A stretch of 50,108 nucleotides of DNA, from positions 1 to 50,108 of the forward strand of contig CAJUJI010000003.1 in NCBI GenBank assembly GCA_910586875.1. Direction: 5' to 3'. The translations under genes and the position numbers were made by a program. The notes beneath the pieces are model-generated. The model did no database searches and was not told the origin of the DNA. It was given only the letters and a program-made list of their open reading frames with translations. Shown piece by piece: positions 41,359 to 48,481 of the stretch (the first letter of the stretch is position 1; the number at the start of each line of letters is the position of its first letter). The stretch is from an uncultured Anaerotruncus sp. GTDB lineage: Bacteria > Bacillota > Clostridia > Oscillospirales > Ruminococcaceae.

Positions 41359-41554
41359 CCCCTCATAGCTCAAAACGGAGAGAGCGCGGAAAAACGTTTG
41401 AAAGGGCCGGTCGCAGGCATCAGGTTCCAGAAGCACCGAAAGGCAGACCGCCGACGATGGGGCAGTTCCATCCGACTGAAACGTGTAGGGAAGCGGATTT
41501 TCCTGGCTTGCCATGCTTAGGAAACGGGTGCGGGTTCAAATCCCGCTGGGGGGA
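41359..41554 (+). ncRNA. tRNA-like structured RNA downstream of rtcB (Y RNA-like candidate)
   Basis: A 196-nt element with all the corner parts of a tRNA. The acceptor stem is CCCCTCA (41359-41365) with TGGGGGG (41547-41553), all seven pairs formed, then discriminator A and TTTTT. The D-arm is GCTC/GAGC (41368-41371/41382-41385) with a GG in its loop. The T-arm is GCGGG-TTCAAAT-CCCGC (41530-41546), directly joined to the acceptor. In place of the anticodon arm is a long helix (41388-41399 with 41479-41484 and 41498-41503) holding two sub-hairpins (41408-41412/41446-41450 and 41456-41460/41468-41472). CCA is not encoded. Bacterial Y RNAs carry tRNA-like modules and lie near rtcB, but no Ro60 gene is in view. 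Confidence 0.78.
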
Positions 41555-41660
41555 TTTTTCAGCGGATCAGCAGTCCTTCTTGTCGATGCAACACGCATAT
41601 AAAGGCTTTTTTTGCTATATTAAATGCAAGAAAGGCTATATCATGGAAGGAGCATTTATT

Positions 41661-42107
41661 ATGGGGCATTGTATCCAGGCTATCATTGGTACGCGGCGGT
41701 CGGTTCAGGAACTGACCCATGACTGGGCTTGTGCAGAACAGGTTGTGCTGCCACAGGGGTATGTCATGATATTTTTAACCGACACCCTTTTTGATCGCAT
41801 TACAGAACGGTCAAACAAGTCCGATAGAGACCTTTCTCCCGTACTCACCTATTTAACCGAGGCAATCCATCTATTTTTACAGCAATATTCTCTGCACGGC
41901 CGCCTTGCTTACATCGAAACCGATTATTGCGGCGGGGTTGGGACACAAGCGGGCGCCCTCTATGAGAATGGGCAACTTCAAATTGCCCCATGCAGCGGGG
42001 AAAAAACGATAAATCTGCTATTAAGCGCGCTTGGCGTCCAATGCGAGCCTGGCAAGGATGCTTTTGACAGTCTCAATTTAGGGAAATACCGACACATGCC
42101 AGATTAG
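41661..42107 (+). CDS. Unknown protein downstream of the tRNA-like RNA
   Basis: A 148-residue cytoplasmic protein that I do not recognise. It begins MGHCIQAIIGTRRSVQEL and has a conserved-looking stretch near residue 90, YIETDYCGGVGTQAGALYENG, a pattern seen in small globular proteins of toxin-immunity type neighbourhoods, though I cannot name a family. ATG 41661 is chosen because GGAAGGAG lies eight bases upstream; another ATG at 41643 has a weaker site. The frame extends upstream through the tRNA-like RNA, but that part is not protein-like. A possible -10 (TATATT) occurs near 41614. It is followed 32 bp later by another small unknown gene on the same strand. Confidence 0.7.
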   Translation: MGHCIQAIIGTRRSVQELTHDWACAEQVVLPQGYVMIFLTDTLFDRITERSNKSDRDLSPVLTYLTEAIHLFLQQYSLHGRLAYIETDYCGGVGTQAGALYENGQLQIAPCSGEKTINLLLSALGVQCEPGKDAFDSLNLGKYRHMPD

Positions 42108-42139
42108 CCTTTGCATAATACGTTTAAAGGAGGGGCCTT

Positions 42140-42466
42140 ATGCTGCCATTTGAACAGCTTGAGCAACTACAAAGCTGGCTGGAACGCCGCTTGGGAAGCT
42201 TCCTTTTGATTCACGAACGGCTTTGCTCCAACGGCGAGCATTTCGACCGGCACTTTACCTCGCACACCACGATGCAGCTGCAATTGGAGCAGATCTCGGT
42301 GCGCATCAGCGGTGCGCGGGTGATGCTATTGGGCGCAAACGGGACCCAATACGAATTAGCCGCTGATAATTTCTATCAAATACAGCTGCAAGAAAACCGC
42401 TGCATGATCTATGAAAGGCTGGGCAGCTGGGTGCGCTGCACAGAGATCCAGCGCATTTACAGGTAG
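42140..42466 (+). CDS. Small unknown protein
   Basis: A 108-residue protein with no recognised domain. The N-terminal 25 residues are helical (FEQLEQLQSWLERRLGSFLL), then mostly beta-like segments including ISVRISGARVMLLGANGTQYELAADNFYQIQL. AAAGGAGG lies six bases before ATG 42140, one of the best ribosome sites in the window. It follows the gene at 41661 and converges with the SUFU gene, overlapping its end by 10 bases. Cytoplasmic, with no membrane segment. Function unknown. Confidence 0.7.
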   Translation: MLPFEQLEQLQSWLERRLGSFLLIHERLCSNGEHFDRHFTSHTTMQLQLEQISVRISGARVMLLGANGTQYELAADNFYQIQLQENRCMIYERLGSWVRCTEIQRIYR

Positions 42467-43119
42467 CTCTCTTTCCGGTTAAGATCGGTTATCAACCTCG
42501 GATTTTTTTGCTTCATCCGCTCCAACAGCACCGGCACCAGCTCACGGTTGGCAATGACTGCTTGCAGCTCCGGCTCGGTGATCCCGACCAGCTGTAAAAA
42601 GTCCACCCGCCCATAAAGCGTATCTATCCCCGGTAGCTCGGTGTCTTCCACAACCAGCAGCCCTGTAATCGCACTGTCCGGCCGGTCGCAGCAGATGGAC
42701 TGTCCGCCGCCTGACACATATTGCAGCGGTTCAAAATAGCGCTTTTGGGTAAAGGTATACCGCGCCAGATTTCCCAGCATGGAAAACGCCCATTGACATG
42801 CCTGGGCGGACTGCTCAGGCAGCTTCATGGTCATCTCATACCCCCAGCCGCTCCATTCGCCGCCAAAGGCTTCTTCATTGGTATAAAGCTCACTCATGCC
42901 ATAGGTGAGCAGATGCTGATACCCATTCGGCGAGGTATAAGCGCTGTATCCGTCCAGATACTCCTCCCCGCCAAACATCGCGCGGGCTGTCATCAGCGTT
43001 GCATAATGCGCTGGCTCCTGGCCCGGATAAAGCCGCTCCAATGCCGCATCAATCGCCTCCCACCCAGGGGCCCAGTCCTCTTGTGCGCTGGCACGCGCTT
43101 TAAATTCCTCTAAGTTCAT
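42457..43119 (-). CDS. Suppressor-of-fused (SUFU) domain protein
   Basis: A 220-residue protein with the SUFU domain fold: YTSPNGYQHLLTYGMSELYTNEEAFGGEWSGWGYEMTMKLP in the middle is the recognisable core, with GLLVVEDTELPGIDTLYGRVDFLQLVGITEPELQAV after it. In bacteria, SUFU proteins are frequent immunity proteins for polymorphic toxins, or accessory proteins in stress clusters. It overlaps kptA by four bases (ATGA) and ends the minus-strand run. Its presence with kptA suggests binding or neutralising a protein partner in the same pathway, which is inference. Confidence 0.86.
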   Translation of the reverse strand: MNLEEFKARASAQEDWAPGWEAIDAALERLYPGQEPAHYATLMTARAMFGGEEYLDGYSAYTSPNGYQHLLTYGMSELYTNEEAFGGEWSGWGYEMTMKLPEQSAQACQWAFSMLGNLARYTFTQKRYFEPLQYVSGGGQSICCDRPDSAITGLLVVEDTELPGIDTLYGRVDFLQLVGITEPELQAVIANRELVPVLLERMKQKNPRLITDLNRKESYL

Positions 43120-43703
43120 TTGCTATCCACCCATTCCTTTGGCGGCTGGGGCTCGCCGCTCCTTGTGATGTATTTGCGCGGCACATGGGTACAAAGCCAG
43201 ACGCCGTTTTCCGAAAGATAAAACGGGAAGCCGTCGGCTGCCATGGCCGCCGCGTCAATCTCCAGCACCACCGGTGTGCCGTGCCGCGCGCCCACCTGCA
43301 CTGCGGTTGGATAGTCGGGCGACAGGTGCACATACTGGCGGGATTGACGGGTAATGCCCTCTGTCCAAATGGCGTTCAAAAACCGGCTGGCAGTGCCATG
43401 ATAAAGCAGCTTTGGCGGGAGCGCCTGTTTGAGCTGCACATCAACGGCGATGCTGTGCCCTTGGTTCGCCCGAATTTTGGTGTGATCCTCATTAAAGCTG
43501 TAGCGCTGCTTGTTATTTTCGCGCACAATCCGTTCCAGCGTCTCCATGTCAATCCGCTTGCCTGCGCGGTTTACCCCTGCAAGCAGCTCCTTTACATCCG
43601 CCCAGCCGTGCGCATCCAACCGCAGATAGGCAGCGCCGGGGTTATGACGCAAAACCAAGCTCAAAAAGCGGCCGAGCTCCACATCCTTTTTGCTTTGTGC
43701 CAT
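43116..43703 (-). CDS. kptA: RNA 2'-phosphotransferase (KptA/Tpt1)
   Basis: Removes an internal RNA 2'-phosphate by transferring it to NAD+, releasing nicotinamide and ADP-ribose 1'',2''-cyclic phosphate. The 195-residue protein has the N-terminal winged-helix lobe with LSLVLRHNPG (Arg-His of the active site), then RYSFNEDHTKIRANQGHSI, YHGTASRFLNAIWTEGI and RQYVHLSPDYPTAVQVGARHG, the ART-like NAD site. ATG 43703 follows GGAGGGG and directly abuts the upstream stop. In yeast this enzyme finishes tRNA splicing; bacterial roles are unsettled. Placement with rtcB, NAD salvage and ADP-ribose enzymes is notable because its product would feed them. Confidence 0.95.
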   Translation of the reverse strand: MAQSKKDVELGRFLSLVLRHNPGAAYLRLDAHGWADVKELLAGVNRAGKRIDMETLERIVRENNKQRYSFNEDHTKIRANQGHSIAVDVQLKQALPPKLLYHGTASRFLNAIWTEGITRQSRQYVHLSPDYPTAVQVGARHGTPVVLEIDAAAMAADGFPFYLSENGVWLCTHVPRKYITRSGEPQPPKEWVDSK

Positions 43704-44090
43704 CTAGCGCCCCTCCTGCTGCAAAATATGCTCTCCGATACGCCAGTGCAAAAACAGGTTGATATCCTCCACCGCATCGAGCACCCGCCCGCGGCAAAGC
43801 AGGTTATCACGCAGCTCCCGCAGCAGCACCGGCTTGATGCGGTAGTATTCCAGCTTGCCCTGGGTGCGCGCGGTGTAGGAAAGCCCCAATAGCGCGTTGG
43901 CGCGGATTTCATCGGAGGGGTGGTCACACAGGGTGATGCAAATTTCCTGGACGAACTTCCAATCGGGAAAATACTCGCCCAGTTGCAGCGGCAGGAGCGC
44001 AAGCTGCTCCTCGGTGCCCTGCTCTAAAATTTGGATTGCCTCCTCCCTGGTGGGAATCGGTTCTAACGGTTGATAAAGCATCTGCTCCAT
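43704..44090 (-). CDS. Small HEAT-repeat-like protein of unknown function
   Basis: A 128-residue, all-helical protein. EQLALLPLQLGEYFPDWKFVQEICITLCDHPSDEIRANALLGLSYTARTQGKL has the spacing of one or two HEAT-like repeats, including the typical D-E-I-R-x-N-A-L segment. It starts at ATG 44090, seven bases after AAAGGAG; an earlier ATG at 44123 has none. Its TAG stop is immediately followed by the kptA ATG, so the two are coupled. HEAT-like proteins with this size often bind a protein or nucleic acid partner; the partner here is unknown. Confidence 0.75.
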   Translation of the reverse strand: MEQMLYQPLEPIPTREEAIQILEQGTEEQLALLPLQLGEYFPDWKFVQEICITLCDHPSDEIRANALLGLSYTARTQGKLEYYRIKPVLLRELRDNLLCRGRVLDAVEDINLFLHWRIGEHILQQEGR

Positions 44091-44137
44091 AAATGGTCTC
44101 CTTTCGTCCGCCGCATACGGCATCAGGTGTGTGGCCT

Positions 44138-44170
44138 AGGGGTGCTTTTTCTCTTGCAAAAAGCACCCCT
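44138..44170. other. 13-bp inverted repeat between two minus-strand genes
   Basis: AGGGGTGCTTTTT (44138-44150) and AAAAAGCACCCCT (44158-44170) pair perfectly around seven bases. It divides the HEAT-kptA-SUFU set from the genes upstream. It may be a weak terminator, though the T tract is within the stem on the minus strand. Confidence 0.7.
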
Positions 44171-44198
44171 CTGATTTTTAGGTTGCGCAGGGATTCGC

Positions 44199-44939
44199 TC
44201 AATGGCTGGCGTTTCGTAACAGCTGGTACAGCTCCTCCGGCGAGAAGGTTCGCTCCTGCCGATGGCCACCCTGCTCCTCCTGATAAAACTCTGCCTTCAC
44301 GGTGATGCCCCCGTCCTCTTCCCAGCGCACAAAACAAACATCCTCAATATCCCATTTGTCCTCGCCCTCCTTTTCGTACAGCAGGTCGTTCAGGTCCAGC
44401 CACCGGTGTGGCAGGCTCTGATCCTGTGGGACCGGCTCGGAAAAATCCACCACCAGCGTGCTGTATGGGCAGGCCCAATAGCAGCCCTCCACCGCCAGCA
44501 GATTGCTTTTCGGGTTGTAATGGCCGATTACCCAGATAAAGCTCTCCTGATGGCGCAAAAGCGACTGTGGAATATAACGGAATTGTGTGCGGTCATCCAG
44601 ATTGATGACGGTATACCCATATAATTCCTCACGCAACAGCAGATACCGGTGACCGTCCTGATGGTGAATGATCTCATGGGTGATAATTTGCCCGATGTCC
44701 AGCAGACAATCGCGATGAAAAATCTCGTGCTCCCCATCCAGCACCGACATCCTGCGCGCCTGATAGCTCACCTTGCCGTTTTCTTGGCTGTAATCCCGAT
44801 AGACCAGGCGGATTCCACCTGATAACTCGAGCTCCTCCTGCTTTTGAAAATACCGCTCATCCAGTAGATACTGCCATTTATCGCCCAAATGTTGGTATTC
44901 CTCGGTATCTGCAACATTCGGTTCCAGATTTAGTTTCAT
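44199..44939 (-). CDS. Unknown 246-residue protein
   Basis: A cytoplasmic protein with no family I recognise. It is rich in acidic and aromatic residues, with beta-strand-like segments such as GIRLVYRDYSQENGKVSYQARRMSVLDG and WVIGHYNPKSNLLAVEGCYWACPYSTLVVDFSEP. The latter kind of sequence occurs in small SMI1/KNR4-neighbour or immunity-like proteins, but this is only a resemblance. ATG 44939 lies seven bases after GGAGG, directly after the stop of the zinc-ribbon gene; a GTG at 44942 is possible. It is in the same run as the NAD and ADP-ribose genes. Confidence 0.68.
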   Translation of the reverse strand: MKLNLEPNVADTEEYQHLGDKWQYLLDERYFQKQEELELSGGIRLVYRDYSQENGKVSYQARRMSVLDGEHEIFHRDCLLDIGQIITHEIIHHQDGHRYLLLREELYGYTVINLDDRTQFRYIPQSLLRHQESFIWVIGHYNPKSNLLAVEGCYWACPYSTLVVDFSEPVPQDQSLPHRWLDLNDLLYEKEGEDKWDIEDVCFVRWEEDGGITVKAEFYQEEQGGHRQERTFSPEELYQLLRNASH

Positions 44940-44942
44940 CAC

Positions 44943-45554
44943 TTAGCCTCCACTCTGCATCCGGCGCAGCAGCTTGAGCAGCCCCGCGCGGTTTTTCGCC
45001 AGCTTCATAAATTTTGGCAGCTGGTGCTCCTGCCCCCACCTGTAAAAATAATCTTCCCCATTTGACGCGGTAAAGCGACCTTTTTGGCGTAAGGTCGCTT
45101 CCACATAGGCAATCAGGTAACGCAGATGCGCACGATTCAGCGCCCAGACCGGCTGCCCGCGGTAGGAGTCGGAAAAATAAAGCCGCAGCTGTGTTTGAGG
45201 ATTTAAATGCCGGCTGCTGGTTTGGACAATGCGGGCGGATTGTCTGCTGCCGCAATACGGACAGACAACAACCGCTGTTTTTGCATGTGGGTTTGGCGCC
45301 TCGGGCAAGGAAAGATTCATCCAGCGCCCACAGGCCGCGCAGAAATCCTTGACCGCATAGTCGGGCGCGCTGCATGGGTAGCGAATCGTCTGATAGCAGC
45401 ATTCACAGCGCAGGGTCAGCATTTCCTTTTCATAGCCGGCAATTGCGCTGCCATTACAGCGCGGGCAGCGCACAAGCAGTTGTTTGCGTCTTAGCACCTG
45501 CCAGAGGGTATATTCCGGCGGATGATCGGTAAAGCGCCTCACCTCTGCTTTCAT
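44943..45554 (-). CDS. Zinc-ribbon protein of unknown function
   Basis: A 203-residue cytoplasmic protein with two to three zinc-binding pairs: CPRC (about residue 30) with CECC (about 50), CSAPDYAVKDFCAAC, and CPYC (about 98). The second half is basic and helical, with FTASNGEDYFYRWGQEHQLPKFMKLAKNRAGLLKLLRRM at the end, which could bind nucleic acid. It lies upstream of and is coupled to the unknown gene at 44199. The name is descriptive only; I do not recognise a family. Confidence 0.72.
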   Translation of the reverse strand: MKAEVRRFTDHPPEYTLWQVLRRKQLLVRCPRCNGSAIAGYEKEMLTLRCECCYQTIRYPCSAPDYAVKDFCAACGRWMNLSLPEAPNPHAKTAVVVCPYCGSRQSARIVQTSSRHLNPQTQLRLYFSDSYRGQPVWALNRAHLRYLIAYVEATLRQKGRFTASNGEDYFYRWGQEHQLPKFMKLAKNRAGLLKLLRRMQSGG

Positions 45555-45625
45555 AGGCGGCCCTCCTTCTATGGCGCATCAGGTTCAAAATTAGGATTTA
45601 CCGCTATTGTAACACAAATCGCCAG

Positions 45626-46441
45626 CTATGCAAACACCTTTCGGAACGCTGTGATGCAGCTCTGTTTTTTCGAGTGGTCGAGCACCGCAAAGAAAATGTG
45701 CGTGAAGCTCGCACCATAGCCTTCCTCCAGCAGCTCCTTCCACCAAGCGGCGATCTCATCCGGGTCATTGCGGAACACGCCGCACCCATAAGCGCCCAAG
45801 ATCAAATTGCGGTCGCCGCGCGCTGCAAACAGCGCGAGCGCAGCCTTCATGCGCTCGCGCATCACCTGCTTTGCATGTGCGGTGTCCTCCCCCTTCTGCA
45901 ATACCTGCCCATAGTTGACCGCAGGCAGGGTCAGCACCGAGGCGGTCACTGGCTGCGCAAGCAGCTGGAATTGTCCATCACGGAAGAACACCACATCCGG
46001 TGAATAAATGGCATGATGGGTGTAGCACATAGTTTTGCAGGCGCGGTTGGTCTCATAGTAGGTCATATGGGCACACAGCGATTGGTACAGCCCGCTAGAG
46101 GCAGCAAGGCTTTCCTCCTGTGCCATCGCTCCACCCAGAAAGCCGCCGCCTGGATTTTTCGCGCTGGCAAAATTGAGCACGCCAACCCGCTCCTGGCGAT
46201 TGGCAGCACAGTCCAGAATCGCCTCGACGGTGGACTGCCCACTTACCAGCAGCTTTGGCTGCCTTTGCGGATTTTTAGGACAGGTGCGCACACATTCCAA
46301 CGCCTGCTCCGGCGTAAACAGCAGACTGTTTTCCACCGATTTTTTCTGAGCGGTGGAAAACTCCACCCGCTGCCCCTCATATTCATAAAAGCCCTGGCGC
46401 ATAATTTGCAGGGTCTCCTGTGCAATTTCCTTTCGGTCCAT
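45626..46441 (-). CDS. PARG-type macrodomain protein (TIGR02452 family)
   Basis: A 271-residue protein of the microbial poly(ADP-ribose) glycohydrolase-like group. The catalytic region is VLNFASAKNPGGGFLGGAMAQEESLAASSGLY (about residues 88-120), containing the GGG and QEES of the PARG signature, where the second glutamate acts on the ribose-ribose bond. Later ILGAYGCGVFRNDP closes the ADP-ribose site. It would remove ADP-ribose chains or terminal ADP-ribose from protein or nucleic acid. ATG 46441 follows GGGAGG by seven bases. It lies 14 bp downstream of the unknown gene and belongs to the NADAR operon. Confidence 0.92.
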   Translation of the reverse strand: MDRKEIAQETLQIMRQGFYEYEGQRVEFSTAQKKSVENSLLFTPEQALECVRTCPKNPQRQPKLLVSGQSTVEAILDCAANRQERVGVLNFASAKNPGGGFLGGAMAQEESLAASSGLYQSLCAHMTYYETNRACKTMCYTHHAIYSPDVVFFRDGQFQLLAQPVTASVLTLPAVNYGQVLQKGEDTAHAKQVMRERMKAALALFAARGDRNLILGAYGCGVFRNDPDEIAAWWKELLEEGYGASFTHIFFAVLDHSKKQSCITAFRKVFA

Positions 46442-46455
46442 GTTGGGACCTCCCT

Positions 46456-46818
46456 TCAAAAACGGCAGTTTAAAAAAATTTCTTTCGTCTTATAGCGTTT
46501 TGTCAGCTCCCGCAGGGTATCATCCGGAATAGAAAGCTCAGCCTCTGCCGGGCACAGCTTTAGCCGCGCTACCGTGGTGGTACCCATGCGAGCCTCCCAC
46601 AGATAGTTGTTCGGTAGGTTGCCAATCTCCTTGCCCACCCAAAGCAAAAACGCAGAAAGCATCTGCTTTGCATCCGCTGTAAGCGTGATGGCATGGGCAT
46701 CCATGTCGTCCCCCATACAAACACTGTTGCGGTCGAGGGTAAGTTTTAGAGCGCGGCCAAATGGAATTTTTGGGACCTCTCCTTTTACATACATATGGAA
46801 ATTATCGGGCATTTTCAT
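46456..46818 (-). CDS. Unknown 120-residue protein between NADAR and PARG
   Basis: No family recognised. It starts at ATG 46818 with a four-base ATGA overlap with the NADAR stop, so it is translationally coupled to an ADP-ribose enzyme. The longer frame to 46947 lies inside NADAR and is discarded. Visible are PFGRALKLTLDRNSVCMGDDMDAHAITL and WEARMGTTTVARLKLCPAEAELSI segments, mostly beta-like, and a C-terminal helix (DTLRELTKRYKTKEIF). It may be an accessory or substrate-recognition protein; there is no direct evidence. Confidence 0.75.
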   Translation of the reverse strand: MKMPDNFHMYVKGEVPKIPFGRALKLTLDRNSVCMGDDMDAHAITLTADAKQMLSAFLLWVGKEIGNLPNNYLWEARMGTTTVARLKLCPAEAELSIPDDTLRELTKRYKTKEIFLNCRF

Positions 46819-47381
46819 GTTGGAACCCCGCCCGCCTGTTCGAGCAAATCCCGCACCTCGGTGAGCGCGAAGCCCAACAGGTTTTTGCCGCGCCATTTCA
46901 TAGGGTCCTGTGCATCCGGGTTCTGCGCCCCCATTCCAATTCCCCAAATGCGGTCGCGCGGACTTGCCTCAACCAAAATCCGTTTGCGGGTGCCCGCCAA
47001 AAACTCCCAAAGCTGCACATTCTGCGAAAATTTATAGATGTTGCCGGTGCGCACAATTTCATAGCAGCGTGCGTCCCAAACGGCCTTATCAAAGTTTCGC
47101 ACCGCACGCCCCAACGCTTTCATCTCCTTCGGGTGCTTCGCATCAAGGATGCTTTGCAGCATCTGCGCATCTCCAAACAGGCGCGCCTTCTCCGCCATCA
47201 TATATTGTTCGGCGCAGGAGTAGGTGATACCGTCTACTGTAAAGTCTGACATCCACCATTGCCCTAAGCAGGTTTCGGTAATTTTCCCATCGGCGGATGG
47301 AGTGGGTCTCCAAAAAAATAAATATTTGTATCGTTCACCGGCTTCACAAGCTTTGCGTAAATCGGTCAAATTGTACACCAT
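46815..47381 (-). CDS. NADAR-family ADP-ribose-linked glycosidase (YbiA-like)
   Basis: A 188-residue member of the NADAR/DUF1768 fold. YLFFWRPTPSADGKITETCLGQWW (about residues 20-43), YSCAEQYMMAEKARLFGD and SPRDRIWGIGMGAQNP are the family's signature blocks. Known relatives split N-glycosidic bonds: YbiA acts on riboflavin-pathway intermediates, and others remove ADP-ribose from guanine in nucleic acid. With a PARG-type gene in the same operon, ADP-ribose removal is the more likely role here. ATG 47381 follows AAAGGAG. It is 89 bases downstream of nadR, with a hairpin between. Confidence 0.9.
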   Translation of the reverse strand: MVYNLTDLRKACEAGERYKYLFFWRPTPSADGKITETCLGQWWMSDFTVDGITYSCAEQYMMAEKARLFGDAQMLQSILDAKHPKEMKALGRAVRNFDKAVWDARCYEIVRTGNIYKFSQNVQLWEFLAGTRKRILVEASPRDRIWGIGMGAQNPDAQDPMKWRGKNLLGFALTEVRDLLEQAGGVPT

Positions 47382-47443
47382 TGAAATTGCTCCTTTCATC
47401 CTGCTTTGCTGTAATTTGTGGTCCGCTTTTTATCAGGTTTCCT

Positions 47444-47470
47444 GGCTCTGCTGTATCGCACAGCAAAGCC
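47444..47470. other. Stem-loop directly after the nadR stop
   Basis: GGCTCTGCTGT (47444-47454) pairs with ACAGCAAAGCC (47460-47470), 11 bp with one mismatch or wobble. No T tract follows, so it looks like an mRNA-stabilising or partial-termination element between nadR and the NADAR gene. Confidence 0.6.
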
Positions 47471-48481
47471 TCAGCCAATCTGCGCGCCAAAAAAGTTGCT
47501 GTACGGGGTAAAGCGCTCTAGCACCTCATCCACCCGCTGCATCCGCTGCTTCAGGCTCCCGCGCAGCGGAATATAGGGGATGCGCCGCTGCTTTAGATCT
47601 GCGATAATCTGTTTATGGAACACCTGCCGCTTCTGGTCGCCGCTGCGGTCCCAGGTATCGTCGTATGGAATATCATCCTCACATAAAAAGAACAGATCAT
47701 ACCGTTTGGCATTCTCCAGCGCAATCTGTGTAAGCAGCTGTGGCGCCTTTCCATGGTAATCCAGTGCGAACATATAGGTCGTAATCGCATTGGTGTCTAT
47801 AAAGCAATAGCGATTCGCTTGCAGAATCGCGGCATCCTCCCGCTGGAGATGTCCCAGCGCAATTTCATCAAACGCCTCAAAGCCAATCCGCCGGTCGACC
47901 TGGTGCTCGGTCCAGTAATCCCGCCCGTATTCACTGGCATAGGTGGTGTGATAGCGTTTTGCAAGCGCCTGTGTGATGGTGGATTTTCCGGTTGACATCG
48001 CCCCGACAAACACCACCTTGGTAATTAAATCCGGATATACCACATCATCCAGATAGGCACGGCAGCGATACGGGTCCTGCCGCACCATTGTGCCCGAAAC
48101 CGGCACCGTCTGGCGAGCCTCATCCACCCGCCGGTCCACTGCGCCTAGCGCCTTTGCCATATGCGCACCATAAAATTCGCTGGAATAAAACGCATCCACC
48201 TTTTGGCCGTTCAGCACCCCCAAAATATACTGCTCCTCGCGCACCTCATGCGCACGCTCATCGGAATAGCCGTCCGGACCGTCCCACGCCTCGATGACCC
48301 TGACTGTTGGGTATAGCTTGCGAATCCAATTCGCGCGCACGCTCAGCGGAATTGGCGTCACCGGTGTGTCATAGATAACCACAATGACCTCATCCATCTC
48401 GCGCAGCGCGGTCTCAATCATATACTGATGTCCCTTGTGCAGCGGGGCAAATTTCCCCAGTGTCAGACCGACCTTTTTCAT
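47471..48481 (-). CDS. nadR: NadR: nicotinamide-nucleotide adenylyltransferase / ribosylnicotinamide kinase
   Basis: Bifunctional NAD salvage enzyme of 336 residues. The N-terminal nucleotidyltransferase is marked by GKFAPLHKGHQYMI (about 9-22), the (H/T)xGH motif, and the C-terminal kinase by Walker A GAMSTGKST (about 161-169) and IDTN. It converts nicotinamide riboside to NMN and NMN to NAD+. It lacks the N-terminal helix-turn-helix of enterobacterial NadR, so it does not regulate transcription. It overlaps pnuC by four bases, so import and phosphorylation are coupled. It closes the NUDIX-pnuC-nadR set. Confidence 0.95.
   Translation of the reverse strand: MKKVGLTLGKFAPLHKGHQYMIETALREMDEVIVVIYDTPVTPIPLSVRANWIRKLYPTVRVIEAWDGPDGYSDERAHEVREEQYILGVLNGQKVDAFYSSEFYGAHMAKALGAVDRRVDEARQTVPVSGTMVRQDPYRCRAYLDDVVYPDLITKVVFVGAMSTGKSTITQALAKRYHTTYASEYGRDYWTEHQVDRRIGFEAFDEIALGHLQREDAAILQANRYCFIDTNAITTYMFALDYHGKAPQLLTQIALENAKRYDLFFLCEDDIPYDDTWDRSGDQKRQVFHKQIIADLKQRRIPYIPLRGSLKQRMQRVDEVLERFTPYSNFFGAQIG

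Noticed and set aside
41359..41554. Interpretation as an ordinary tRNA with a group I intron, or as tmRNA
   Set aside because: The insert of about 140 nt is too short for a usual group I intron and no anticodon stem can be assembled from its edges; tmRNA would have a different acceptor, encoded CCA and a tag frame.
41457..41660. Upstream extension of the gene at 41661 through the tRNA-like RNA
   Set aside because: The bases are better explained by RNA structure; the translated part is not protein-like, and a strong ribosome site marks ATG 41661.
44138..44170. Calling the 13-bp inverted repeat a classical terminator
   Set aside because: On the minus strand the T tract is in the stem and not after it, so termination is uncertain.
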